Assembly (NCBI RefSeq): GCF_009905605.1
Contig: NZ_JAAAKZ010000005.1
Coordinates: 288,845-352,844, forward strand
DNA from: Runella sp. CRIBMP
GTDB taxonomy: Bacteria > Bacteroidota > Bacteroidia > Cytophagales > Spirosomataceae
Length of the DNA: 64,000 nucleotides
Direction of reading: 5' to 3'
Part shown: piece after piece, positions 50,603 to 59,810 of the stretch
How positions within the stretch are numbered: the first letter of the stretch is position 1
How the letters are laid out: each line of letters begins with the position of its first letter
Made by a program: the position numbers and the translations under genes
Notes under the pieces: model-generated
Databases searched by the model: none
What the model was told of the DNA's origin: nothing
What the model saw: the letters and a program-made list of their open reading frames with translations, nothing else

Positions 50603-51095
50603 TTATTGGAATTGAATCCTCTGCGGAGACAACAAATCCGCTTTGGTGTTGAGAAAAAAAGGAAACGATTTTCGAGAATCTGGCGAGAGCGTTCGCCGCG
50701 TAGGCAAACAGTATTAGTGTGTCCTTTCGGACCTACAAAAAAATGGCGTAATGTGCGCGCAGCGAGTATGTGAGAGAGTGTGTGCCACTTTTGTATTTGG
50801 TTTTTGAAAAAAACGTGACAAATATCGGTTAAATTGTATTCTAAATCCAATAAATAAACGATTTATTTTTTTCATTAGTTCAAACAAAGACAGAATGCTT
50901 GGTATACAACCTATTACAGTTTTTCTGCGGCCAAACAATTCATCAAACAAACCGTTTTTAAAAAAAATAGTTTTCCGTTGTACGCGCCCAATAGTACCAT
51001 TTAGACTTTCAACGTTATATGTACACCAGCTACATCATTAGTTTTCGGTGCTTTTGTACTTTAGTATTAAAATTATAACAAACATAAGTGACCTC
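50603..51095. other. Long divergent intergenic region
   Basis: This 493-bp gap separates the GNAT gene (minus) from the PQQ/cytochrome gene (plus). On the minus strand it holds short hairpin-forming stretches, including gtccgaaaggac near 50720 and ggcgaacgctctcgcc near 50690, and a pyrimidine run (cctttttttc) about 60 bp before the GNAT start. An attenuator-type leader for the arginine genes is possible, but no leader peptide rich in Arg is evident. The right half (50850-51095) is AT-rich promoter-like DNA. Confidence 0.35.
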
Positions 51096-53816
51096 ATGGA
51101 AAATCCATTTTGGAAAAAAACAATGTGTATGGGTAGTAGTTCGCTATTGCTAGCCGCATTGCTAAGTAGTACCGTTTCAGCCCAATCCCCTGCCCTTCCC
51201 GAAGAAAATCGTTTTACAAAAAACATTTTACTTGAAAAATTAGACGAGCCTACCGAGCTGGTTGTACTAGACGACCACCGCGTGCTGTTTACTGAGCGAA
51301 AAGGGAAAGTAAAGCTTTATAATCCTAAAAAGCCAAATACTTATAAAGTTGTAGGCAATATCCCTGTTTATATCAAACAAGAATACGGCCTGATGGGTAT
51401 CAACGTTGATCCTGATTTCAAACAAAACAAGTGGGTTTACTTATACTACTCTCCCGTCTCTTCAGAGGCCGACACTTCACAACGGCTGGTACGTATGAAG
51501 TACGATACCGAGCGCGATACTTTGTTGCTGAGTACCGAGCAAGTGCTGCTTCGCGTCCCCGTCAAACGCAATGATTGCTGCCATACTGGAGGCTCCATTG
51601 CGTGGGACAAGCAAGGCAATTTGTATCTCTCTACTGGCGACGATATCAACCCTTTTGGCAATGATGGCTACGGCGCACTCGACGGACGCCCCGGAAGAGC
51701 CAACTGGGACGGTCGCTCTACTTCTTCAAACACCAATGATTTACGGGGTAAAATCCTCCGCATCAAACCCCGCGCCGAAGGTGGATATGACATCCCGTCT
51801 GGGAATCTTTTTGCTCCAGGCACCGAAAAAGCCCGCCCCGAAATCTACATAATGGGAAACCGTAACCCCTACCGTATTTCAGTAGACCAGCGTACTGGTT
51901 TTCTGTACTGGGGCGAAGTAGGTCCAGATGCTGGCAACGACAGTGAAACGCGCGGGTCGCGCGGGTACGATGAAGTCAATCAGGCCCGTAAAGCAGGTTA
52001 TTTTGGGTATCCCCTATTTGTGGCCGACAATAGAGCCTACAATCGTTATGATATGGGAACCAAAATATCGGGCGAAAGATTTGACCCCGCAAAACCCATC
52101 AACGACTCCCCGCACAATACGGGTTTGATTGAATTGCCTCCTGCCCAAAAAGCCTTTATTTATTATCCTTATGCCGAGTCACCTGAATTTGGCCCCATCG
52201 TGGGAAAAGGCGGTCGCAACGCCATGGCTGGGCCCGTATACTATTATGATGACTATCCAGAAAATGACGTAAAATTCCCCCGCCATTATGATGGAAAACT
52301 GTTTGCATACGAATGGATTCGTGATTGGATTCACCCCGTTACGATGACCAAAGAAGGCGATTTTGTAAGCATGGAAACCTTCATGCCAAACACTAAGTTT
52401 AGCCACCCGATTGACATGCAGTTTGCCGTTGACGGTTCGTTGTACGTCATGGAATACGGAAACACTTGGTTTGCCCAGAATGACGATTCGCGTTTGTCGC
52501 GGATTACGTACAATGCCGGAAACCGTAAGCCAGTGGCCGCCGCCACTGTCAACAAAAAAGCAGGTGCAGCGCCCATGAAAGCCGTTTTCTCTTCTAAAGG
52601 AACGGTAGATTATGACGGGGATGCACTCACCTATGAGTGGAGTTTTGGTAAAGGTCTTCCTAAAAGTACCCTGCCAAACCCAACTTTTACTTATACAAAA
52701 CCTGGTACCTATACCGCTACGCTGAAAGTAACCGACGCAAAAGGAAATGTTTCGTCAAGCAATGTAGAAGTAAAAGTGGGCAACGAGCCTCCAAAAGTAG
52801 AAGTAGCCGTAGCAGGTAATAAATCTTTTTATTGGGAAAACAAACCCGTTAGTTACGAAGTAAAAGTGGCTGATAAAGAAGACGGTAGCTTGGCAAATAA
52901 GAAAATCAGCCCCGAGGATGTCATCGTAACAATCGATTATTTGGAAGGATTTGACAAGACCATTCTGGCCCAGGGCCACCAAGCAAATTTGGGATTTGCC
53001 ACGGGAAAACGCCTTATGGAGCTTTCTGATTGTATGGCCTGTCACAGCATTGACAAAAAATCAATTGGCCCATCGTATCGCGATGTAGCAAAAAAATACC
53101 AAAGAGAGCGCGACGTGGTAAGTATGCTTGCCGATAAAATCATCAATGGCGGCGGCGGTGTTTGGGGCGAGCAAGCCATGAGTGCCCACCCCCAAATTAA
53201 GAAAGACGACGCCAAGGAGATAGTGCGTTACATTATGTCGTTGGCCAACGAAAAAGGCCCCGATAAAAAACCCGTCAAAGGAGAATACGTAACGGCGGCC
53301 AAGCAAAAAGAAGGTTCTTATATTTTTACGGCAAGCTATACTGACAAAGGGAACGCTAACTTAGGCCCACAGACTTCTACCACCACGGTAGCCCTGCGCC
53401 CCGCCAAAGTGAAGGCGGTGCAAAATGACGAAGTTAAGGATGCTACCAAGGTAGAATTGCCAACCAAAAGCGAGGTACTGGCACCCGTTAAAAATGGCAG
53501 CTATGCGGTTTACAAAGACATAGATTTGACCGACATCAGTACGCTTTCATTTATGGTCTATGCCGAGCCAAGCCGTACAGTAGGTGGCAAAATCGAAGTA
53601 CGACTCGATAGCCCAACGGGCGCTTTGATTGGTGAAGTAGAAGTACCCGACAATAAAGTAGGGGTATTAAATGCGTCTATTCGTCGACCCGATGAAAAGC
53701 TTCACAACGTTTATCTTGTGTTCACCACCGCCCAATCCGTTCCCGAAAACAAAGGCTTGTTTGGTTTAGAATGGATTCAATTTAATCCCACAGGGGTCGT
53801 AAATACAGGCAAGTAA
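51096..53816 (+). CDS. Secreted PQQ-dependent sugar dehydrogenase with PKD, cytochrome c and CBM6-like domains
   Basis: This 906-residue secreted protein has a signal peptide (about 1-30), a glucose/sorbosone dehydrogenase propeller (about 35-465, with DCCHTGGSIAWDKQGNLYLS and GNRNPYRISVDQRTG) and a PKD domain (about 475-560, VDYDGDALTYEWSFGKG). A c-type cytochrome follows (CMACH near 646, Met-ligand candidate MSAHPQ), then a C-terminal CBM6-like beta-sandwich (about 800-905). Electrons from sugar oxidation could pass straight to the fused heme. The frame extends to 51048, but the ATG at 51096 opens the signal peptide. A perfect terminator follows. Confidence 0.88.
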   Translation: MENPFWKKTMCMGSSSLLLAALLSSTVSAQSPALPEENRFTKNILLEKLDEPTELVVLDDHRVLFTERKGKVKLYNPKKPNTYKVVGNIPVYIKQEYGLMGINVDPDFKQNKWVYLYYSPVSSEADTSQRLVRMKYDTERDTLLLSTEQVLLRVPVKRNDCCHTGGSIAWDKQGNLYLSTGDDINPFGNDGYGALDGRPGRANWDGRSTSSNTNDLRGKILRIKPRAEGGYDIPSGNLFAPGTEKARPEIYIMGNRNPYRISVDQRTGFLYWGEVGPDAGNDSETRGSRGYDEVNQARKAGYFGYPLFVADNRAYNRYDMGTKISGERFDPAKPINDSPHNTGLIELPPAQKAFIYYPYAESPEFGPIVGKGGRNAMAGPVYYYDDYPENDVKFPRHYDGKLFAYEWIRDWIHPVTMTKEGDFVSMETFMPNTKFSHPIDMQFAVDGSLYVMEYGNTWFAQNDDSRLSRITYNAGNRKPVAAATVNKKAGAAPMKAVFSSKGTVDYDGDALTYEWSFGKGLPKSTLPNPTFTYTKPGTYTATLKVTDAKGNVSSSNVEVKVGNEPPKVEVAVAGNKSFYWENKPVSYEVKVADKEDGSLANKKISPEDVIVTIDYLEGFDKTILAQGHQANLGFATGKRLMELSDCMACHSIDKKSIGPSYRDVAKKYQRERDVVSMLADKIINGGGGVWGEQAMSAHPQIKKDDAKEIVRYIMSLANEKGPDKKPVKGEYVTAAKQKEGSYIFTASYTDKGNANLGPQTSTTTVALRPAKVKAVQNDEVKDATKVELPTKSEVLAPVKNGSYAVYKDIDLTDISTLSFMVYAEPSRTVGGKIEVRLDSPTGALIGEVEVPDNKVGVLNASIRRPDEKLHNVYLVFTTAQSVPENKGLFGLEWIQFNPTGVVNTGK

Positions 53817-53844
53817 TCGTCTCTCTTGCTCTTTTCATGCTATA

Positions 53845-53884
53845 AAAACGAAACAGCCGTTGCAGAACGGCTGTTTCGTTTTTT
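53845..53884 (+). terminator. Strong intrinsic terminator
   Basis: A perfect 17-bp inverted repeat (53845-53861 and 53866-53882) with a gcag tetraloop, running into T residues to 53884, 28 bp after the dehydrogenase stop. Confidence 0.93.
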
Positions 53885-53964
53885 GTACTTTCAAATCCTG
53901 ACATTGATATTCATCAGAGGGCTTCTGCTGATTTTTTACCAATATTGTCAAAAAAATATTCGTT

Positions 53965-55002
53965 ATGCCAACTACTCAACAAAGCGTCCGGTATCTTCAA
54001 ATCGTCTTTTTTGTAGCTGTCTTTATGTACTTTACGCAATCCATTACCATACCCATGACTTTTGGTTTATTGGTTGCTATCGTCATGGCACCTTTTTGTC
54101 AGAAGTTAGAAAGGTGGAAATGGCCCCGCAGTTTAGCCATCACTGCTTGCTTAGCCATCGTCTTCCTGATTGTAGCCGCATTGGTGACATTATTGGTTTG
54201 GCAATTGGACGAGTTTCAAAAAGAAGTACCCAAAATCACTACCAAATTCAAAGAAAATTGGCCTCAAATACAGGAATGGCTTAGATTCCGTTTTCATCTC
54301 ACCGAAAAAATGTTGGATAATTGGTTGATTAAAACAGGCTCAGAAGCAGGCTCCAAAATTGGGGTTGTTTTGGTAGGAACGTTTAATGTAACAGCCAATC
54401 TGCTTTTCAACGCCTTCATGATTCCTTTATTCACGGCGTTGTTTCTGTACTATCGCGGTTTAATCATGAAATTTTTATACGAACTTTTTGGCGAATCAAA
54501 CCAAAAGCTTGTCTACTCGGTTACACATCAAACGGTCCAAACTTATCATAATTACATCAAAGGGCTGCTGCTGGTTTATCTATCAGTCGGTATTCTAAAC
54601 TCCATCGGGCTGGCCATCATCGGGATTGAGTACGCCATTTTGTTTGGGTTCATTACCTCCATTTTGACCATCATTCCTTACGTGGGTATTATGGTTGGAG
54701 CGCTGTTGCCTATTTCGATTGCTTGGATTTCTTACGATTCACTTTGGTATCCTTTGGCGGTGGTAGCTGTGTTTGGGGTCGTGCAATATTTGGAAGCCAA
54801 TGTCATTTTTCCGATGGTCGTTGGTAGCCAATTGAAAGTAAATACACTCGCATCCATCATTGCTTTATTTATCGGGGGAGTGATATGGGGAGTGTCTGGC
54901 ATGGTTTTGTTCTTACCTTTTGCAGCCATCCTGAAAGTGATTGCCGACCACATTCCGTCATGGAAACCAATCAGTACTCTTTTAGGACCTGCCGAAACTT
55001 AA
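53965..55002 (+). CDS. AI-2E family transporter/permease
   Basis: This 345-residue polytopic membrane protein has about seven hydrophobic segments. A soluble stretch between them (about 93-135, FQKEVPKITTKFKENWPQIQ) and the C-terminal core GLAIIGIEYAILFGFITSILTIIPYVGIM and SIIALFIGGVIWGVSGMVLFLP mark the AI-2E (PerM/TqsA) family. The family exports small molecules or ions, with few substrates proven, so autoinducer-2 transport should not be assumed. It stands alone between two terminated genes. Confidence 0.9.
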   Translation: MPTTQQSVRYLQIVFFVAVFMYFTQSITIPMTFGLLVAIVMAPFCQKLERWKWPRSLAITACLAIVFLIVAALVTLLVWQLDEFQKEVPKITTKFKENWPQIQEWLRFRFHLTEKMLDNWLIKTGSEAGSKIGVVLVGTFNVTANLLFNAFMIPLFTALFLYYRGLIMKFLYELFGESNQKLVYSVTHQTVQTYHNYIKGLLLVYLSVGILNSIGLAIIGIEYAILFGFITSILTIIPYVGIMVGALLPISIAWISYDSLWYPLAVVAVFGVVQYLEANVIFPMVVGSQLKVNTLASIIALFIGGVIWGVSGMVLFLPFAAILKVIADHIPSWKPISTLLGPAET

Positions 55003-55091
55003 TTGACGCAACAAAAAGACACGTTTTAGTCAACTTATTCGTTTTATTATCTTGGGTCATTTGGTTAACACCTTCGGCAAGTATCTACATT

Positions 55092-55137
55092 TAACTCACT
55101 ATACAACTAACAAATAACTCACTATACAACTAACAAA
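55092..55137 (+). repeat. 23-bp tandem duplication upstream of a start codon
   Basis: Two exact copies of a 23-bp unit beginning taactcactatacaac (55092-55114 and 55115-55137) end 7 bp before the next ATG. The duplication changes the leader of that gene and overlaps its ribosome-binding region. Confidence 0.88.
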
Positions 55138-55144
55138 AATCTTT

Positions 55145-56626
55145 ATGACGAAAAAATTGTTCGCTTTTTGCCTTTTTTTAAGCTTAACGGCAAAGGCCCA
55201 AACAGCTCAAATTCTGCTCAAATTGCCCCAAAACAATGATTTTATTGTGTCTTTAACGGCCGAGAAAGTCCGTTATCTTGATGCGCCTTCCATCGGTCTT
55301 ACCGACGTAGAATTTCTAAACATCGGTGTATTTGATGACAGTACAAAACAATGGGCAAAGACCGAATTTGAACTGAAAGAACCGCAGGTTGTTCGATTGA
55401 ATATCGTCAACAAACGCATGATAAATGCCAATAAAAGCCAAGAAAGTGTAAATTATTTGCTGTTCATCAGCCCAAATGATAACCTGACAATCGGCATTTC
55501 TCCCAACAAAACACTAACTTTTACGGGAACCAATGCCCGCTACCAAGAGTACCTTAGAGATTATTTTCGGGAAAATATGTATGATTATTTGCCCCAATTT
55601 GGGTATAATCCTTCCCAAATTGATAATTTCCACATTCTCACCAAGGTTGACAGCCTACAACGTGCACGTCAACAACGCTTGCAAACTTTGAAGGGCCAAC
55701 AACCCATCGACGAAGCATTTGAAACCTACGTGACGGCCATTACAAATACAGAACCTTATCTGCTTAAACTCGTAGTTTCCGACAAAAAAATCCGTGAGAG
55801 TCAGGGTGTGCAGTTAAAACCCAATCAACGAAAAGAAATTCAGGAGCTAGCACTTCAGAATTTTAAAATTATGCCCGATGCGGCCCTGCTAAGTGAGGTT
55901 TATCGCAACGAGCTGCGCAATTTTATTCAAGTACCCGTCATCCAAAAATATCCTACCGACTCCGCGAAGCGGTATGTATTATCCCCGGAGGCGGTGCAAA
56001 TGGCGTATCAACTGAGCAGCGACGAACTCCAGAGTTATCCCAAACAAAAAGAATATTTGTTGACCCATTGGCTCAATTATTCTACCACATTTCGGAGCAA
56101 TATGAGCACGGCCCGTGCATTGTTGGCCAAGTACGAGCAAACGTATCCAGAATCAGCTCTGGTACCTTATTTTAAACGTACTATCGAAGCAAAAGAGAAA
56201 ATGGAGGTAGCCGCACTGGCACCCGAGTTTATGCTTATTGACCGCGATGGCAACACCGTAACTTTGTCAAGTCTGCGGGGCAAGCCTGTTTGTATTGCTT
56301 TCTGCTATAATCTAAAACAGCACGAAAATGATTTTAAACCTTTGGAAGAAAAATACCGTGGCCGTTTGAATTTCGTCTACCTCAACGTAACCCCAGCAAC
56401 AACGTATGAAATGTGGCAGCCAACCACCGAAAAACGCCCGGGTGTATTGCATCTATGGGCCTCCGACGATGATGCACGAATGCTTAAAGAAGCCTATGCT
56501 TCTACTATGCGCTACCCTTTTGTACTGATTGATGCGCAAGGAAAAATAGTGGAGCGATGGATACCACAAGAGTTCCCCGACAACAAACCCTTACAAGTCG
56601 AACTCAGAGATTTAATCAGAAAATAA
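55145..56626 (+). CDS. Secreted thioredoxin-fold protein without a CXXC motif
   Basis: This 493-residue protein has a signal peptide (MTKKLFAFCLFLSLTAKAQ) and a long N-terminal region (about 20-350) without a recognised name, as in many Bacteroidota TlpA-type proteins. The C-terminal redoxin fold (about 358-493) has LAPEFMLIDRDGNTVTLSSL and PFVLIDAQGKIVERWIP. Where TlpA proteins have WCGPC, this one reads FCYNLKQHEND, so both active cysteines are gone. It probably does not exchange disulfides and may bind a partner instead. A 23-bp tandem duplication lies just before the start. Compare the intact protein at 58559. Confidence 0.8.
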   Translation: MTKKLFAFCLFLSLTAKAQTAQILLKLPQNNDFIVSLTAEKVRYLDAPSIGLTDVEFLNIGVFDDSTKQWAKTEFELKEPQVVRLNIVNKRMINANKSQESVNYLLFISPNDNLTIGISPNKTLTFTGTNARYQEYLRDYFRENMYDYLPQFGYNPSQIDNFHILTKVDSLQRARQQRLQTLKGQQPIDEAFETYVTAITNTEPYLLKLVVSDKKIRESQGVQLKPNQRKEIQELALQNFKIMPDAALLSEVYRNELRNFIQVPVIQKYPTDSAKRYVLSPEAVQMAYQLSSDELQSYPKQKEYLLTHWLNYSTTFRSNMSTARALLAKYEQTYPESALVPYFKRTIEAKEKMEVAALAPEFMLIDRDGNTVTLSSLRGKPVCIAFCYNLKQHENDFKPLEEKYRGRLNFVYLNVTPATTYEMWQPTTEKRPGVLHLWASDDDARMLKEAYASTMRYPFVLIDAQGKIVERWIPQEFPDNKPLQVELRDLIRK

Positions 56627-56634
56627 TGGAATGC

Positions 56635-56671
56635 AAAAGGAGTTAAGGGTTCACTTTGACTCCTTTTATTT
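56635..56671. terminator. Bidirectional terminator hairpin
   Basis: aaaaggagt (56635-56643) pairs with actcctttt (56659-56667), and T/A runs lie on both sides. The right arm overlaps the stop codon of the convergent peptidase gene. Confidence 0.7.
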
Positions 56672-57412
56672 TATCACTTCGGCAGATGCCAGCCAATCGT
56701 ATGTATTGAGCGGCATCGGCAAAGCTTCGGGCGTAAGCTGAAGATACATAAGGTGTAAATGAGTTCCTGAACGGCGTTTGGCAGCATTGAAGCCCGTTCT
56801 TCCTACCTCCGCAATTTTTTGCCCTGCCGTCACCTGATCACCTACTTGAACCGTTACCTTGCTGTGATGTGCATAATAAAACAACCCATCCAAACACGGA
56901 TCATAAATCCACACGAAATTACCGCCTCGATAGGTGCTTTCGGGGCTCCAGTTAGATTCGGTGGCCACTACAATACCAGGGCGCATCGCCAGTACATCAA
57001 TGGGCTGTTCGGTTTGGTCATCCAAATTATCCTGATTGCGATCATAAACAAATATATCATGGGCTGGGTGGCTACCCTGTACCGAATGGTCAAATAGATT
57101 AAAGCCAAACGGACGGTATCCTGAACCATTTCCACCGATTTGCTCAGCATCGTATGATTTTATGGGAAAAACAAAACGAATAGAATCACTGCACGTTTGT
57201 TGACGGTAGCCGTCGGTTACTTCGCGCAGTTCACTGAAAATCAACCGAAAGCGTAACTGGGCCGAATCTGGTTCAATGGTTTGCTCCCTAATCTGCGCAT
57301 TAAGCTGCAAAAACGCCTGCCCCAAAGTCAATAGTTGGGCACCAGGAGCATCCGCTGACATCAAAAATAATGGTGAAATTAAGGATAAACAAACAGTTAA
57401 AAACTTGTACAT
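56666..57412 (-). CDS. Secreted M23 (LytM-type) metallopeptidase
   Basis: This 248-residue protein has a signal peptide (about 1-24) and a C-terminal LytM domain. The first zinc ligands are in HPAHDIFVYD (near 116-125), YYAHHSKVTVQVGDQVTAGQKI follows near 178-199, and the catalytic HxH is in GTHLHLMYL (near 217-225). M23 enzymes cut peptidoglycan cross-bridges or act as amidase activators. The full set of ligands (H..D..HxH) is present, so it should be active. It lies 9 bp after the SMP-30 gene, so the two are an operon. Confidence 0.88.
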   Translation of the reverse strand: MYKFLTVCLSLISPLFLMSADAPGAQLLTLGQAFLQLNAQIREQTIEPDSAQLRFRLIFSELREVTDGYRQQTCSDSIRFVFPIKSYDAEQIGGNGSGYRPFGFNLFDHSVQGSHPAHDIFVYDRNQDNLDDQTEQPIDVLAMRPGIVVATESNWSPESTYRGGNFVWIYDPCLDGLFYYAHHSKVTVQVGDQVTAGQKIAEVGRTGFNAAKRRSGTHLHLMYLQLTPEALPMPLNTYDWLASAEVIK

Positions 57413-57421
57413 AGAATAGGT

Positions 57422-58333
57422 TTATTTCTTTCCCGAAAACGCTTTCATCATCAGCCACTCCCGTCCAGGAGCTTCTGCCTGAAAAGTTTCGAGACAACCG
57501 CGATCTTGGAGAGTGATGTAGCAAGTTCGGCCTTTTTTGCCTCCAAAGCAAATATTTGAAACACTTTTGCCCTTGGTACTAATCGTTTTAATGACTTTTC
57601 CTTCGGGCGACACTACCGCTACTTCGCCCTTGCCATGCCTTGTAATGTACAGATTTCCTTTGGCATCACAGCGCATTCCGTCCATACCACCATCACTAAA
57701 TTTATGCAACAGCCGTTTATTGGAAAGAGAGCCATCGGCCGCCAAATCAAAGGCCCAAACATTACGTTGGACACTTTCGTTGACGTACAGTGTCTTTTCA
57801 TCTGGACTTACATCAATTCCGTTGGTTGTTCCCATATCGGGCGCCACGATTCGTGCCTTGCCCTCTGGCGACACGTGCCAAACCTGCCCCGTTCCTTCTT
57901 TCCAGTTTGGATCTGAGCAAAAAATATGCCCATTTGTTGTAATAGCCAAATCATTTGGCTGATTCATCTTAGGTTCGTTACAATAAACACTCACTTGCTT
58001 GGTTGTAACATCAACTTTCAAAACATTATGCCCCGTAAAATCAGCTACGTAAAAGGTCGTAGCGTTGCCAAACCGAATCCCATTTCCTGTGCTTCCTTTT
58101 GGCAAAGTGAGAAAAATAGATGCTTTATTACGTTTGGAAATTTTGGCAACGGTACCGTCCATGATGTAATTAACAGCATACACCGACCCATCTGAATCGA
58201 CAGAAGGTCCTTCGCAGTTTTGGGTAAACTCATGCTCTGCCGTAAAATCAGAGGTTTGGGCTTGCACCGCAAACGACGAAAAATACAAGACAGCAACAAA
58301 AAAAGGTATGCGAGAGTAGAAATGCAGTTTCAT
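57422..58333 (-). CDS. Secreted SMP-30/gluconolactonase family protein
   Basis: This 303-residue protein has a signal peptide (about 1-25) and a six-bladed propeller. The metal site shows in NCEGPSVDSDGSVYAV (Glu near 40), NQPNDLAITTNGHIFCSD and TTNGIDVSPDEKTLYVNES (Asn and Asp ligands), with GGMDGMRCDAKGNLYIT near 215. The family hydrolyses sugar lactones with a divalent metal. The export signal puts it in the periplasm, where it could take products of the PQQ dehydrogenases. It precedes the M23 gene by 9 bp. Confidence 0.88.
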   Translation of the reverse strand: MKLHFYSRIPFFVAVLYFSSFAVQAQTSDFTAEHEFTQNCEGPSVDSDGSVYAVNYIMDGTVAKISKRNKASIFLTLPKGSTGNGIRFGNATTFYVADFTGHNVLKVDVTTKQVSVYCNEPKMNQPNDLAITTNGHIFCSDPNWKEGTGQVWHVSPEGKARIVAPDMGTTNGIDVSPDEKTLYVNESVQRNVWAFDLAADGSLSNKRLLHKFSDGGMDGMRCDAKGNLYITRHGKGEVAVVSPEGKVIKTISTKGKSVSNICFGGKKGRTCYITLQDRGCLETFQAEAPGREWLMMKAFSGKK

Positions 58334-58485
58334 GAAAGTAAAAGGTCTATGTCTAGTAATAATTGTAAAACAATATTGTTTTTTGGGGTTCAGTGCCTCA
58401 TTTTGGGCTTTTAACTATTAACATTTACTGTTTTACATTTTTCTGTTTCTTGGAATGTAAAGATTAAGATTTCATTGAAAATAAA

Positions 58486-58520
58486 AAAACTTTCCAAGTT
58501 TTGAAAACCTGAAAAGTTTT
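58486..58520 (-). terminator. Intrinsic terminator of the tlpA-type gene
   Basis: On the minus strand aaaacttttcagg (58520-58508) pairs imperfectly with cttggaaagtttt (58498-58486), then continues into further T residues. It begins 39 bp after the thioredoxin-like gene's stop. Confidence 0.7.
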
Positions 58521-58558
58521 GATGAAAAGCATAAAAAGCGTCTGAACTAGACGTACTC

Positions 58559-59677
58559 TTAATTATTCACCTTCAATAATTCTTCGAGCTTTTTCTCCAA
58601 TGCGGCACCGCGTAGGTTTTTATCAATTACTTTTCCATCCTTATCCAACAGGAAAGTAGCAGGAATGGCATTGACACCGTAAGTTTGGGCCGCAATTGAC
58701 TGCCAATATTTTAAATCTGAAACGTGGCTTGGCCAAATCAATCCATCTTTTTCAATGGCTTTCAACCAAGCTGCTTTGTCGCGGTCGAGCGACACACTGA
58801 AGATTTCAAACCCCTTGTCTTTAAATCGGTTATAAACCCGCACCACATTCGGATTTTCCTGACGGCATGGCCCACACCAAGAAGCCCAGAAATCAATCAA
58901 CACAATCTTTCCTTTCAATGAAGAAAGACTTACTGGTTTATCCTGCGTGCTGTTGAGCGTAATTTCAGGGGCGGCATCGCCAATCTGAATTCCGCGCATA
59001 CGTTTAGCATTTCCGACAAAAACCTGCGCCTGTTTCATGGTTGGGCGCTCTACCTCAAAGCGTTTTGCCAGCGCATCAATGGTCGCAAAATCAACTTCAG
59101 GATTCAGAAAATTGGTCGCAAACAACGCTGCCAACGACGTTCCCATTTCAGGAATCATGCTTTTAACTTTTCCCGTAAATCCCTGACTTGCGGCTTCAAA
59201 ATCCTGCTGAATTTTCGCTATTTTTTTACTGTCTTTCTTTTGTTCGGCCTGTGCATATTCTTCCTGCCACTTCTGAGACTTTTCGTTCATCTCTTTATAC
59301 ATGCCAATCAATTGCTGGTAATAGTCGTTGTTCTTAGAGCCGCTTACTTTTGCTGCTCCTTTCTCCGTTCCATCCGCCGCAACCTCAATGGTTTCTCCGC
59401 CTTCAATCAGCACAATAACCCGTTGTGCATTGGCAAGATTGAGTTGGTACACGGTACCTTCATCTAGTTCTTTACGTTTAAAAGTAAAGCGTTTGTCAGG
59501 CCCTACTTTTGATGAGTCTATTCTCACAAGTGGCTGAGTACCCGCAATTTCAAGGTATACCTTGTCATTGGGTTGAAGATTTTTGGCCGTCCCCGAAATG
59601 GTAAAGTCTTTTGCCGTCGTTTGGGCAAAAAGGGTAACGCTTGTAAAAAAAGCGGTAGCGGTCAGTATATTTTTCAT
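58559..59677 (-). CDS. Periplasmic TlpA-type thiol:disulfide oxidoreductase with DUF4369
   Basis: This 372-residue protein has a signal peptide (MKNILTATAFFTSVTLFAQ) and an N-terminal DUF4369 beta-domain (about 22-115, FTISGTAKNLQPNDKVYLEI). A helical linker rich in Lys/Gln follows, then a C-terminal thioredoxin domain (about 235-372) with the active site FWASWCGPCRQENP near 264-277 and AIPATFLLDKDGKVI with the cis-Pro. It should reduce periplasmic disulfides, for instance in cytochrome c maturation. The frame reaches 59785, but the ATG at 59677 starts the signal peptide. A terminator follows. Confidence 0.92.
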   Translation of the reverse strand: MKNILTATAFFTSVTLFAQTTAKDFTISGTAKNLQPNDKVYLEIAGTQPLVRIDSSKVGPDKRFTFKRKELDEGTVYQLNLANAQRVIVLIEGGETIEVAADGTEKGAAKVSGSKNNDYYQQLIGMYKEMNEKSQKWQEEYAQAEQKKDSKKIAKIQQDFEAASQGFTGKVKSMIPEMGTSLAALFATNFLNPEVDFATIDALAKRFEVERPTMKQAQVFVGNAKRMRGIQIGDAAPEITLNSTQDKPVSLSSLKGKIVLIDFWASWCGPCRQENPNVVRVYNRFKDKGFEIFSVSLDRDKAAWLKAIEKDGLIWPSHVSDLKYWQSIAAQTYGVNAIPATFLLDKDGKVIDKNLRGAALEKKLEELLKVNN

Positions 59678-59810
59678 TAGAATGCGAATGTTTGCCAATT
59701 TTAAACGAAAAAACGGGCTGTTTGTTGCGTGATTGACAAAGGTACAAAAAACAAAAATGCTGCCAGTTATTTTGACCAGCAGCATTTTTGGATTATTTGT
59801 TGGTGTTAAT

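Noticed and set aside
53965..55002. Autoinducer-2 exporter as a firm assignment
   Set aside because: The AI-2E family is broad and mostly uncharacterised; no luxS or lsr-type gene is in the window.
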